From: Brevipalpus yothersi
Lineage: Eukaryota; Arthropoda; Arachnida; Trombidiformes; Tenuipalpidae
DNA: 64,000 nt
Direction: 5' to 3'
Assembly (NCBI GenBank): GCA_003956705.1
Contig: QZCP01000068.1
Location: 62,001-126,000, forward strand
Position numbers and translations under genes: made by a program. Positions 24,996 to 37,900 of this stretch are shown here, piece after piece. Below the pieces are notes generated by a model, which was not told the origin of the DNA, made no database searches, and worked only from the letters and a program-made list of their open reading frames with translations. Within the stretch, counting starts at the first letter, position 1. Every line of letters starts with the position of its first letter.

Positions 24996-26374
24996 GCTTA
25001 AATGATTATCTGTCTTGTGTCGATAAAGAGTTTTGAAATCAGTGAAACATTTGAACTTGATACTGAATCTTTGGATCAAAGCTACTCATTATCATTCTCT
25101 TCATTTTTATGTACTCTCAACTGTTACGATTATTATAGGTAATCAGTTCCACAAAAAAATTGATAAGATGTCAGGATATTGTTTTGTTTTCAGTAGTCAA
25201 GAATTAACGTATCATCGGAAAGAGTAATAAAAATTCTCCCAAATTTTCAACACAATATTAGGTCATCAAGTAATACAATCAGTGTTCCAATCTTCACTTA
25301 TGGCTATTGATAATGAATGGTGGAGAAGAAGAAGAAGAAGCCAAATAAGAAGCCTCCCAAAAGTGAATCAATTTTTTGGCATATTTTTTCCATCAAAGCT
25401 GCCGATTTGAAATGCTAAATTCAAATGAATCTTGATAATTTTGGAAATAAAGTTATTTTATTTACTCACTCCTTCTTCTTCTTCACCTTCCAACTACTGT
25501 ATATAAATGAGGGGGATGCTGTCGAAATCGTTTCGTTAAATTTGTAAAAGAAGAAGAAATGACACTTGATGAGCTCATGTGAGGACAGTTTATTTTTTTT
25601 GTGCACTCCTTCACTTTTCTTCTTCTTCTTCTTCTTCTTCTTACTCACAAAAAAGTGTGCTTAAATTGCTCCTAAAAATGGTCTTACACTCCATTAAAAG
25701 TCATAATGCTTGAGGCTTCGATTTCTCTTAATTAGAAACTGAATAATTTTCACTTGAAAGATAGGTAGAAAGAGAGAGAGAGAGAGGCAATAATTTTTTG
25801 GTAACCAAGATGTCACATACAATCATCTTGCTCCTACAAGGTGGCTATATATCAAGTGTCTTATCTTGTATAAGCCTCCCCGAAAAAAAAGCGAAAATTT
25901 CTCCTCTTCTCCTATTACAAACAGCATGACACTTGATTAGATCATATATGGTCCTTATTTGATAGTAGTGAGCATCATGTTAGTTGATGTATTGCACGAA
26001 TGTGGAATTTGGTAGATATCACATCAGAACATTTGTTCCCGATTGAGTGATGTTCAAAGTATTTACCATTCATCTCATCATTTCATCATATCAAATGCAT
26101 TGAGTCTTTCTCGGGTGATTTAAATGCTCTCATCGAATTTGTAGCTCTGTAATTAATTGATGTCTATGACTAAATTCATTGGATGCTGAGTGTGTGTGCG
26201 CGTATGTATGTGAACCATTTTAAAATGAGCCATCAAGCATTGAAAATTTTTGAAAACACTATTCATGAGCAGTACCATTATTATTAGTGACTAAAGTAAT
26301 TCTATTCATTCTCTTACAACATTATCATCATTCCATTAATTTTGATTCATCTTTTGTGATTGTAATTTGTAAAG
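21617..26374. other. AT-rich non-coding stretch, probably partly intron of the 26-31 kb gene
   Basis: No convincing exon on either strand. It contains a long (GA)n run at 24935-24992 and short GA/TTC tracts near 25330 and 25620. Because the first exon seen at 26375 begins in mid-codon, at least one upstream exon of that gene must exist, here or further left. Confidence 0.5.
24935..24992 (+). repeat. (GA)n microsatellite
   Basis: Pure GA run of about 29 units. Confidence 0.95.
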
Positions 26375-28083
26375 GTGAAGAAGAATACACAACATCTCGA
26401 AAAGTTACCAATCACAAGACCAAGCAAGTTGAAACTCGAATTCAACGGCAAATTGTTATGGAAGATGGTAAAGTGATCGCCGATAGTGGACCTCAGATAA
26501 CTACTAGAACCAAGGAAGATTTACACACGGAAGAGTGTGAAAATTCAGCCAAAAAGCTTCCCACCGCAAGTGCTAAAAGTGGTGATAACTTAAAGGCCAA
26601 TATGAATGGTACCAATGGAAGTGTTTCCGGTTCCGCTACACATGATGGTGGATCAATTGTGAGTGAAAAAATTGAGACACGTAATACAATTCGTGAAGCT
26701 AAACAAGAGCGTCTACAGTATCATGATGAAACTGTTCAAGAGCTAACGGGATATGATATACACAAGAGAGCGTTAATATCACCTAACGAACTTTTGACGT
26801 TGGCTCGAGACGTTTCAACGTCAAGTGATGTGGACGATATTGAACGAGGCTCACTTGCTTCCGGTAAGGGAAAATTAACACACTATTCGAGCAAAAGTCA
26901 GCGAATAACTGATAAAGAGGAGGTTAAAGAGGTGTCAAAAATGGGTGAAAATGGCCAAGTGACCACCGAAACAACTCGAACTCATCATCATGAAGAGATT
27001 GATGATGATGAAAAGCCTGATCGAAGTGGTGGAACTCGAATTGTTATACCGGAAGCATCAACGGAAACAACTCGAAAAATTGAATTCACCAAAAATTATG
27101 AGGATCCACGAAAATATATTCCAAGCAAAACAATTGTCAACATTGAACAGATCAATGGTGATGATGATCATACCAACAAGTAAGTATCGAAATTTGAATC
27201 CAAAGCCAACTACTGTTCCAAATGAATCAAAATAACCCCCTAAGTTTGCATGTTGATTAGCATTTTAGATTAAATTATTAACACATTTTGTTTGTTTGCA
27301 TGATTAATTAATTAGTGGCAAATTATAGTGAAAAGAAAAGAAATAATATCTCATCTGCACATTTTGAATAGAGAATATCATTATATTTCTCTATTTGCTT
27401 TAAAATTGCACCGCTTTTTGCTATTTTGGACATTTTTTTGTTTGTTTTTGCCCACAAACTGTATTTCAGATGGATTGAGAATCATTTTGGTTCCAGTAAG
27501 GGTAGTGAATGCTCATATTCCCGGTGTCGTACTCGTGCTGGTGGTAATAAGATTGAAATTGAATTAACCAGCGATCGTTTTGCGGATGAAAGCCAATTGT
27601 CTACCATTGATAGACGAAAACGTTCCAACAACAGTACTAATAAATACAAACGTGAACACCAAGTGCCAATCGATACGGTTGAATATAGTAATGGTAATAG
27701 TAATAGCAATAATAATAATAATAATAATCGTTCCATTGAGAATGATAAGCGACACACCACAAACGGCAATTCAACGGTACTACTTGATTGTAATCGTAAT
27801 GGATACACTTCCTCCTACGGCTCGTGGTCATCGATCAATCAAAATGATGGTGAAACAAATATATCGGGTGCCGGTAGCGAATTGGCAGCAGCTCTTGCTC
27901 GCCGAAATCGTATAAATAATAGTGGCATAAGGCCTACTTATCAGCCTCATCGTGGTACTAATTTGATACTGGTTCATAATGGTGGTCAAAATGTGATTCG
28001 ACGAAAAGTGTTTAAGGAAGATGCATCCGTTCAGGCATCTTTATCTGATGAGGTAAGCAGCAATTCCTGGAGCATATCTTTTT

Positions 28084-28138
<55 letters not shown>

Positions 28139-30827
28139 TTCGCTTTCTTCGATATATCAACGAGCAATAAGAAATAGAAATAAGAAACAAAATCAAGAAG
28201 AAAAAGTAGAAGAAGGAGAAAGTGAATCATATAGCAAAAGGCAATAAACTGATTATGTATAATATATGAGTGAGAAATTAGAGTCAAAGTTTGTTAAAAA
28301 GTTATTCAAAGTAATTCAAAGTAAATATTGAGTGAGTGTGTCTGTATGTGTGTGTGTGAATAAGTTAATCAGGTAACTATCATGTTAGATAATTCAACTT
28401 TTTCATTTATCCACTCAATCAAGCATATTGAATGGATGTGTGTTCATTTGAATAATCAGATTAATTTGTTATCATGTGAATGATCAAAGTAAAAACGATC
28501 GATCTAATGGTCGAATAATCAATGGCTGCTAATCGTACTTCTTTTTATTCATTATCTTTTATCCACCTCTTGATGACCCCAAAACATTCTAATGTTAGCT
28601 AGAATATTTTGAAATTCTCATCATGACACCTGATAGGAATTCTCGAAATATATCAGCGCTAATATTCTCATAAAATTCGAAATAAGTAGCAATGAGATCA
28701 AAATTTGATGATGATCAAATAGGTTTGAATCATATTATGCACCGGAAACTAGACATTTAATTCTTGATTATTTATTGAAGCAGTATCAATCGACTCAGTT
28801 TTAGATGCACACAAACGAATTTTGAACACTAAGTCGAGAGATTTCTTTGAGGGTTTGAAATGGTATGCATCAAAGAATGATTTGAAATTTCATGCATTAA
28901 GAAACTTTATTGATTAACTATTTGTAACAATATCTATAGCGGGCTACTTCGTTTAAGCCTAGAATTGGCCATTATCCTCCCATTTAAATGATAGATCAGC
29001 GTTTTGTAGGTTGAACCTCAAACTCCATCGATATCATGAGGAACAAAATCATGAATGTTGAAGTCATTCTATACGATCAATTCAATTTTATTATGAGACA
29101 TACCAACTTTTCGTCGATGAACTCCTTCTTTTCATGAACATTCGTTCATTCTCGAAATACTTGAAATTTTTGTAGAACTTGATAAAAAATCTTATCGATC
29201 ATTCATATGTTCAACAAGAAGACAAAAATTTTCACACACTTTATTTACTCACTGAACTTGGAATCGAATGGAAGGATATCGATCATTCTGAACGATCAAA
29301 GAGAATGAGAGAAAAAAAGTGAAAATTCTTTTCCAACTCCAAATTCAATCATGAACATTGATACTTGATCTTTAGACACGATTTAGGCTAATTTTTCGAT
29401 AAATGTATGAATTGAAATTATATCGCATGAAGATTGACACTGAAAGTTAGGACTGCCGGAAGAAGGAGAAGAAAAAGTGGAAAGCGAAAAGAAAAATGCG
29501 GTCAACAGCATTTTATTCCCAAACTAAAACACCAATCTGGATGCTTCCAGGCTGATAGTTTGGGTGGAAAACAAATTCTCACCATCGATACATCAACAAA
29601 TTGATGCGATGAGTTGACATGGATTACCATTTAAGACATCCATTCTATTTGGACTTTCCTTTATTTATTCGTACTTTTTTTCTTACATCTTCTCTCTTTC
29701 TTTTCCTTCCCTACTTCTTTATTTCTTCCTCTTCTTTTTCTCTCCATCTTTGCCATCTTTGCGTTTATTCAGGAATCAAGTGAGGAGGAGGAAAAGCGAA
29801 TCAAATCGATGAGCAAACACACAACAAATGGTAAACGAAGCTCACAATATCGCCAAAATGGTCAAAATAAAATGGAAAGTAAACGAGAGCCGGTAAAAAA
29901 ATACTATTTCGGTGAAAATATATCGCCAATTCCACATTCAAATGGTTCCAGTAGTGGCTTGGGAAGTAGTAAAGATTCCAGTCCTGATCGACGAATGGAC
30001 TCAAAAGGATCTCGATTGAATTCAAATGGTAAAAGTAATGGTCACACAAGTGATGATCAATCTCGAAGCAGCTACTTAACCAATCAACAAATTCGTGCCA
30101 TGCTAGAAGCCAAACTTGGAAAAGAGAATATGTATCGATCTTATCCGGATTCCAGTGGTTTCAGTAGTCGAAATGGTGATATGATCACCAATGGACCGAT
30201 CACAGAATCTTCATGGAAGGTATATGTTGATAAATGATGGGCAACGATTTTGTATGATTGATTTACACCAACAATTACTGATCATATTCATCCCTTGTCT
30301 CTCAGATTGATCCAAAGCGAAATCAGCTACAGAAAAGCACATACTTTTTTGATGGCCTCGATATGAATGGAAATCGTAATATTCGATCGAAAGATGATTT
30401 TTATGCCAATTCTGAGGATCATCCACACAATCGGAACAACAATCTGATCACAAGCACTCGATTAGGATCCACCAGTTGTTTGTGTGATCGAATGTATCGA
30501 TCAGAGTATGATGAACGATCATCGACACTGTCTCGACAGAATTCAAATTTCAGCGGAATATCACCTCTTCGTGAGAATAGACTTCGGAATCGAAAATTGA
30601 GCCTCCTACTGAATGCTACAGCCAAAGACAATGTCAAATTTCCAGAGTTCAGTCCTCTATTGAGTCCATTGGAAATTAAGAATGTTTCCGATACTTTGGG
30701 ACGAAGGCGAAGTCTGAGTACAACCAATTTGAATGGTGATGATCGATTCAATAGTTTTGATCTTTCCAGCTATCGGAATCACACAAGTGACCATGATAGA
30801 AGTAGTTATCTCACCGCCAATTATTGA
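26375..30827 (+). CDS. Large disordered protein of unknown function, last four exons seen
   Basis: Exons are 26375-27179, 27470-28052, 29773-30219 and 30306-30827, joined with matching phases (2, 0, 0) over about 785 codons. The first exon enters in phase 1, so the N-terminus is missing. Notable parts are RKVTNHKTKQVETRIQRQIV, MEDGKVIADSGPQITTRTKE, TVQELTGYDIHKRALISPNE, KWIENHFGSSKGSECSYSRC across a junction, an Asn run from an AAT repeat, GSELAAALARRNRINNSGIR, QIRAMLEAKLGKENMYRSYP and a Ser/Arg/Asn-rich C-terminus (GRRRSLSTTNL). The protein is mostly polar and lacks membrane segments or an enzyme fold I can recognise; it may be a cytoskeletal or junctional scaffold, but that is a guess. Intron 28053-29772 begins with a (CT)n run right after the donor. 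Confidence 0.75.
28088..28135 (+). repeat. (CT)n microsatellite just inside an intron
   Basis: About 24 CT units beginning 35 bp after the donor at 28053 in the unknown large gene. Confidence 0.95.
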
Positions 30828-31283
30828 TAATTAACAATAATTTCTCAGAATGAAAGAGAAGAGAGAGAGAGAGACAAAATTTTCATATGTGCCTTAACCT
30901 ATCCTTTTTTGCCTAATTTAATTCAATTGCTAACTTCTGATTTAGTCAAAGCCAGATTGATATCAATAATAACAATGATAATAATAATAGTAACAACAAC
31001 AGTAAGAGTTTTGATTTATATATATTTCATAATCACAATGTCGATCATTGTATTGAAAGAAAGAGAAATAAATGAATACGAAAGACAAAGCAAAAAAGAT
31101 GAATTAAACTGAATAATTAGTCTTTATTATTATTATAAAATAATAAAACAAAATTATTATCATTTTGAAATTATTTTTGTTTTTTCATTGATTATATAAG
31201 ATTATCTAATTTATGAGCTCATCAATTGATTCATTCCTCCGTAAAGAAAGATATGAAATGATATGGTATTGATTGAGAATCAT
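30828..31283. other. Convergent 3' flanks, no gene
   Basis: AT-rich DNA between the stop of the large + gene and the stop of the two-TM - gene, with a GA tract near 30860 and ATT/AAT triplet stretches near 30965-31145. Probably both 3' UTRs. Confidence 0.55.
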
Positions 31284-31751
31284 TTACCATGAATCATCAA
31301 CAGCGGTAGAAACTGGAGCCCATGAATCATCAATAACCGCAAGACTATCACTTTGTGGCTTGTCGAGATAATATGGACTCCATCCTGATTTTCTACGAGG
31401 CTTTTTGGAGCTCGATTTTTCGGGTGTTCCCCATGGATCATCCACCACCGATCGGCTGGCATGCTTGGAACTTTTCGATTTGGATTCCTTGGTGGCTGAA
31501 CGACTCTTCTTAGTTGACGAATCAGCTTGAGGAGCAGCCGATTGGGAATCAGTTTTCTCGGTTGTCGCTGCTTTTGGTGAAGTAATCGAATTTAGGCCGA
31601 AAACGATAGCGAAAAATATGCCAGCAAACAGTAGGAATACAAAGATATCCTTCGAAATGAATACTCTGAAGAATAGAACCAGTGCCGATACAAAGCCACA
31701 TGCTTGAAGAAAGATTTTGGCATGACTAGGTTGAGCCAATGGTTGGGACAT
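31284..31751 (-). CDS. Small two-TM protein with DPW/DSW motifs, 155 aa
   Basis: A single-exon frame starting at MSQPLAQPSHAK; the frame stays open a few codons further up but without an ATG. Two hydrophobic segments lie close together: IFLQACGFVSALVLFFRVF (about 13-31) and IFVFLLFAGIFFAIVFGL (about 36-53), giving a hairpin. The rest is a cytosolic-type Ser/Lys-rich tail carrying VVDDPWGTPEK, IDDSWAPV and a terminal VDDSW. DPW is the classic AP-2 appendage-binding motif, so an endocytic or trafficking role is possible but not shown. The final codons overlap a potential donor (tg|gtaaat), so a further exon cannot be excluded; the repeating DDSW argues for a natural end. Family not recognised. 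Confidence 0.7.
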   Translation of the reverse strand: MSQPLAQPSHAKIFLQACGFVSALVLFFRVFISKDIFVFLLFAGIFFAIVFGLNSITSPKAATTEKTDSQSAAPQADSSTKKSRSATKESKSKSSKHASRSVVDDPWGTPEKSSSKKPRRKSGWSPYYLDKPQSDSLAVIDDSWAPVSTAVDDSW

Positions 31752-32671
31752 GATGACAGAGTGGATGGTCAAAAATTTATTAGGGTGCTAATTGAATTGA
31801 ATTGAATCGATATACAGAGGGATGTGTAATAGTGATGTGTTCACACACAGACGAGAGTGGAGAGTGAATTGAATGAAGATTTACAATCTTATTAACTAGT
31901 GAAAATTCAACAATCACTTGAGGATGAGAAGATGTATATCCTTTTGTTGGGAATTTTCGAGAAAAATGGTTCATTATCATGGAGTATTAAATGGAAGCAA
32001 ATAGAGTTTACTCAACAATCAATTCACAACAATCAGTCACAATTGCATTTACAACTTTATTAATATTGATCACAAGGAAATTATCCATCAAATAATTATG
32101 AATTCTGAAAACTTTACATTTTTCCACTCGTCGAACTTTGAACAATGGTAGAGTTTCCAGTTGCATTTGAAATTGTACTTTTAGATGCATTTCTTCGTTT
32201 ATTTGCCCTGTCAAAAAGTAACAATCAGAATTGAAACACCATTTGAATAAAATTATCAGAGGAATGGAAAAAATTTTGAGATTTCAAAATCAATCAACCG
32301 CAAACCCCCAGCCAGCATAGTCAATACTCATAGTTATACAAGAAAAACATGCATAATTGGGGACAAAAAAGTAAACAATGAACAGAAAATTTATCGATCA
32401 AAAAATTTGACCAATTTGACGAACAAAAACGAAATAAAAAACAATCAGGACACCTCTGGGTTCTGGGGTGAAATCATGCTGTATCAGGATCTGAATTGTG
32501 ATAGATTAACAATAATCAATGAATTTATGTACCTCCACCAATTTCGGAACCATAGTAAATGAGATACAAGAGAGATAGAGCCCAACACTCCACGGAAACA
32601 CCAATACGAGTAGAGTATATATGGATAGGTCCCAACAAATCAATTGATTTCATTCGACATCATGTAAAAAC
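31752..32671. other. Spacer, possibly with a 3' exon of the Met/Gly-rich gene
   Basis: Probable promoter of the two-TM gene next to AT-rich DNA. A minus-strand acceptor (ctttttgacag) at about 32212 precedes a Ser/Thr/Asn-rich frame and a longer frame ending at 32008. Either could be an alternative last exon of the Met/Gly-rich gene if its donor at 32739 is used. Confidence 0.4.
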
Positions 32672-33702
32672 CTACGGACTGAATATTGGATACAATTTAG
32701 TGGTATATCCCTCTATTTTGGTTCCTCTCTGGCTCATACCTCCAGTTGGACTGGAGTAGCCGAACGGTGACATCGATGGCAATGCCATGGAACCATAATT
32801 GTTCAGGCCTCCCGATTGTCCATAAGCGGTGTTCATGGTCGGAATTCCCATCGGTGTAAAACCCATCATGGAAGCGGACATCATCGGATTCATCATCATA
32901 GGATTGGCCGCATTCATCGCATAAGGATTACTAGCCATATAGTTAGGGGTGGCCATTGAGCCAGACATAGCCATGGGATAGGTCATCATAGGATTCATAC
33001 CAGAGAAGCTAGAAAGCAAAGAGAGGAGCGTGGAAAAACCATGGATCAAGAAAAAGAAATTGGAAAACAATAAAATGACATGATCACTTCTTACCCCATT
33101 CCATTTCCCATCATTGAAGCAGCTGCCATCATGCCCATCGGATTGGACATCATAGGATTTGCCATGAAAGGGTTTGCCATCATGCCCATCGATCCCATTG
33201 CACCCATTCCTCCCATTGGTCCCATCCCTCCCATTCCCATACCACCCATGCCACCCATCATGGTTGGGCCCCTGTTATTAGAAGTAAAATTTTTCTGATT
33301 GATTAAAGAAATTCTCAAATATCTGTCTAAATGAGAAGTTTGGAGTTAGGAATCTAAGCTGCCAGCTTCATGTGATACCTTAGATAGTTAACTTTGAAAC
33401 TTGTTAATCAAAATTCGTCCTAACTGAATGTTATCGTAAAATCGGCGGAGCTCTATTCAGATTTTCAAAATCACTGATCAAGTTCATATCGATTTGGAAA
33501 GCTGAAATGATTTGAGGATTGGAATCCTAAGTATCGTAAGTTTTTCGAGAATTCAACACTCTTCCAAAAACTGCCAGTAGATAACAAGAACTATTTTTTG
33601 AGTAATTATGATGAAACTACACTATACTTGCTACTCACATTGGAATGATTGTTGGTTTATCAGAATCAGAATCTTTGGTTTTGCTCTTTTTGCACTCACA
33701 TC
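32672..33702 (-). CDS. Met/Gly-rich repeat protein, 5' end missing
   Basis: Three exons fit together on the minus strand: 33702-33639, 33271-33095 and 33008-32672, all with GT-AG borders and continuous phase (entering in phase 1, then 2 and 2). They encode a short CxC segment (CECKKSKTKDSDSDKPTIIP), then dense Met/Gly repeats (MMGGMGGMGMGGMGPMGG), then Met/Asn/Pro-rich sequence (NPFMANPMMSNPMGMM, NPMMMNPMMSASMMGF). The stop at 32672 is one option; a strong donor (gtatgag) at 32739 could instead lead to an exon near 32211. No start codon was found upstream up to 34.9 kb. Low-complexity Met/Gly proteins of this sort are often structural or secreted, but no signal peptide is visible in the part seen. 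Confidence 0.6.
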
Positions 33703-34918
33703 CTGGATGGACGAAGCACAAATAAAACGAAAACAAGATTAACAGAAAATTTTCCCACCTCATCAGGATTTTGCGAAAAAATATGAACAAATTAATTTTC
33801 TAAATAGTTGAAAATGGATGCACTAATAAATCTAATATATCGATGATGAGATTTGATAAAAATTGATTAGTTTGAATTCAATGAAAAGGACGAACTGGAG
33901 GAGCAAAAAATTTCATGAAGCACATTGACATGATCATCCAATAATGATGAACTATCTGACTTTTGTGGTACATGCTTATGCAAATGAGATAGATCACTAA
34001 TCTGTCTGAGTTATTTAAATTGGTTCCAATCTTTCTCTACACACTTGATAGATGGGCCAACAATAGAAAGTGAATCGAGAGGAACAGAAGAAGGAAATTG
34101 TGGAAAAATTGGTGGGTTGGAAGAGTGAGAGTGAAAGGAGAGAGAGAGAAATATCGATAAGTTCTTCAGATTCATTAAAAGAATTATTAATTATCAAAAG
34201 AGGAGAGGAGAGAGAACGAAAGATAGGTTAAAATTCATCATAAGCCTCACAAGAGTCATTGCACTTGAACAAATTTCGGATGAATGACGATAAATCTTCT
34301 CAATCGAAACGTTTCCATGTTTAACTCTAATTAAAAGTGGTGATTTTCAATGAAGATCACTGGAGAGTGGTGAGCCATTCTGTTGGGCTGGTTGAAATTG
34401 TTTGGATCATGTGGTTAAAATTGAGGGATGATTATTGTTATCATCATCGAGTGGGTCCAAAAATTATTTGAAGCATAAGACAACCATTGGACTCCAACAA
34501 AAAAGAGGCCCACTTGAGCCCATTTGAAGACATGTGGATAAAGGTAGAGGGGAGAAGATAGTTTCAATGTGGATAATGATATTTTCACTTGTAATTTATG
34601 GGTGAATTTCAAAATGATTTGATACAAAGATAGGTGTGTGAATATTTTAACATGATGATGAGTATTTTTTTCACGTTAAAAGAGGACCGTTTCGCTTGAA
34701 AATCATTTCTTGAGATTCCGAACACCAAATTTCAGAGTCGAAAACGAGATCTTCACCAACGACTCTCAAGACTCTGAGGCTCATCTTGATATAAGATCCA
34801 TCTGAGGATCACCTCTTTAGTTTCTCGAAATTGAAAATTTTCAGAATCACAGAATGCAACACCAAGAAGCTAAGGTTTCCCCTGTTTTCGAAACACTGCT
34901 ATTGTAAAGGCAAGAGTT
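33703..34918. other. Intergenic or 5' intron, no exon identified
   Basis: The Met/Gly-rich gene needs at least one more 5' exon on the minus strand, which may lie here, but no convincing ATG with a phase-1 donor was seen. The 3' flank of the first flippase is also here. Confidence 0.45.
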
Positions 34919-37900
34919 TCAATAGGAATACTTTCGTTTTCGATAAATTCGATACAGGACATCTGGAATCAAAGCTGTGACTGGAGCTAAAAATATGCCA
35001 AACCAAAAGGTAGCGGTAGTAAATGCCATAATTTCTTGACCAAACATATCACTACCAAACGGAAGAATGTAATATATTTTTCCATAAAGAAACAGAAACA
35101 GAAACCATAGACCAATGGAAGCTATGGTAGCGAATATAGAGAACTTAACAATTATAGTACTTTCGAGCAAGGCTTTCAGTGCGACAGTTACAACCAGATA
35201 TGTGTACAAAAAGTTACCAAAAAGTAGTATACCACCATCGGATTGGCCATTAATCCACAAGTTATCAAAATGAACAATTCCAAAAGTAATACAGAACAAT
35301 ATTATCGAATGCCAAATGGCGGAAATCATCCAATACAGAAATTTTTTCATTGACAACACAGTTTCACCGATTGATACAAAAAAATTGGGATCCTTCCATA
35401 TTCGAGATTCAAAATGATATCGATCAAAAAGACCGAGAGCAAGAGGAGGTAAAGATGTGAACCAAACATTGTACAAAGATATGGACCAATTTTCAAATAT
35501 TGTCTGTCCACTCCACGCCGATACCATGGCAAACCACAGTTCAACAGTGGAGAAAGCACAATTCTTATAAAATGAATATGAAACAAGCTTGGAAACACGA
35601 TAAAGTGATGTGGTTCCATGATAAAATATGAGGCGAACAAGAAAACGAAATTGAGGAATAGAATAATCAGCTGAATTAGCCGCTTGATGACCCTCTTTAC
35701 CAGAAATTCCAACACCAACATTGGCCATCTGTATCATGGCCACATCATTGGCACCATCACCAACGGCCAGGCAAACTTGTCCCGATTTCTTTTGGATCAA
35801 ATGAACGGTTTCCGCTTTTTGTAACGGTGAAACACGACAACATATCACCGAAGATGCTTTCATTGCAGCGCTGACAAACTGTTCTTTCAAAGTTCTCGAT
35901 AAAGCATACTTGAGACTACGTCCATTGATGACCAGTACATCATTGGAATCTATCTTAAGATCATTTACACGCTCTTGGGCAGCACTGAAACTATCCTCAT
36001 TGAACAATACTACACGATTGTCTTCACTAATCAGATTACACGATCGTCCAATATTGATTGCTGTCTCCTGTTTATCACCTGTCAACACCCATATCCGAAT
36101 GCCAGAATTGCGAAACATTTTGATTGCCTCTGGAACACCATCTTGCAGTTTATCTTCGATTGCAGTTGCACCGAGAAGTGTTAAATTTGTCTCAATTTCA
36201 CTGAGAACATCGTTCAACTCCTCAGGATCTGATCCCATTGAAGTGAGTGCTGATTGATATCGAATTTTCCAATCATAATAAAATTGTTTATCAAGTATTG
36301 CATATGCAACACACAGTGTCCGTAAGCCTCTGGTTGCAAAATAATTAAGGTGCTGCAGAGTTGTTGAGAGTATTTCCTCATCTTGTGGCTGCCTTAATCG
36401 TTCATAAATAATTGTATCCGCTCCTTTACAATATAATTTAATCAATCCATCGGTACTCATTACGATGATGGACATTCGCTTCCGGTCGGAAGTGAAATCT
36501 AGAATGTTCAATATTTTGAAAACTTTTTGTACATCAAACACTTCAATATGTACAAAATCTTGGGTTCTTTTGGTAAATTTAAATCCAACTTGAGATGCTC
36601 CTCGTACCAGAGCAGTTTCATCTGGACTAGATGATTCAAGATAACCTTCACGATTTGGGTCCGGCAATACTGTGTGACATATTGATAGGGCGGTAAAAAA
36701 TTCATCTACGATAGCACTTCTCTCATCACTAAGGTTGAACAATTCCTGTATACCTTGGATGTCTGAAATCTGAAACATCTGACAAGCAACCGAGATCTCT
36801 TTAAATAACATACTATTCTGGGTTAAAGTTCCCGTTTTATCGGAAAAAATGTAGCGAACTTGGCCAAGTTCTTCGTTTAGATTAGAATTTTTGGCAACCG
36901 CGCGTGTATCAGTAAGTGGACAATACATTTGCATATCGGAATCAATAAAATTGGCTTGGAAAAAGCGGATAACTTCCAGGCTTACTTGAAGTGATATCGG
37001 TATGAGGTGAGTATGGAGAATGAAAAAAGTCACAAACACAAGATGATATTGGGATTCATTTTCAGGTCCCGATAAATACCATACATTTTCATCTCGAGAA
37101 ATGTCATTAATGATGTTGAATGATGTGCAAACTATACTGATTATGATGAGAGCAATAAATAAATAGATCAATTCTCGGTCAATAGTTCTATTGATTCGAG
37201 ATCTTCTCACTCGACATGGCTGTCGATTGAGCATCAACTTGGTCTCATGGCCAGTGTACAGTACCAGGCCGAAAACCCAAGTAGTATTCTTTAATTTTGC
37301 ACCACGTAAAAGAATTTGATTTGCTGTCAACGGATACACTTCATCATCAAGCTTGAGACTACCAGTAAATTCTTCAACTCGCTTGGTGGGCTCATCACAT
37401 ATGATTGATGCACCACCGAGACGATTGAAAACTTCTTGACCAGTTTTACATTCCGCAGATATCAACAGTGATCGGCGTATTTTGAGATTATTTTCACCAT
37501 CAAGATTAGCTGTGTCAATGTAGCAGACACCGTTCGGTTCAGATGATGATATTAACAGTAAATCAGCGGGAAAATAGCCATCAACAGATACTTTGACCAG
37601 ATCACCCACTTCGATGTCTTGCCACTGTTTAACTGTCCATTTAAGGGAATGTTCATTGAATACTGGAGCTTCCGCTTCGTTTTCATGACGATCAGCTCGA
37701 TGCCTCTTGATGTCTTCGAAAATTTCTTTAAATGCACTGATCATCAGAATGAAAAGAAGCGGTATGATGGTTGTGTATCGGCCAGTGGGTGATACGTCAG
37801 GAATTTGTTGGAGAAGGGCAATCATGAGGAAGAAAATATTGGAACAATGTTGAAATTGTTCGGCTAAAAATATGGGCAAAAATGTAAAAACACTATACTT

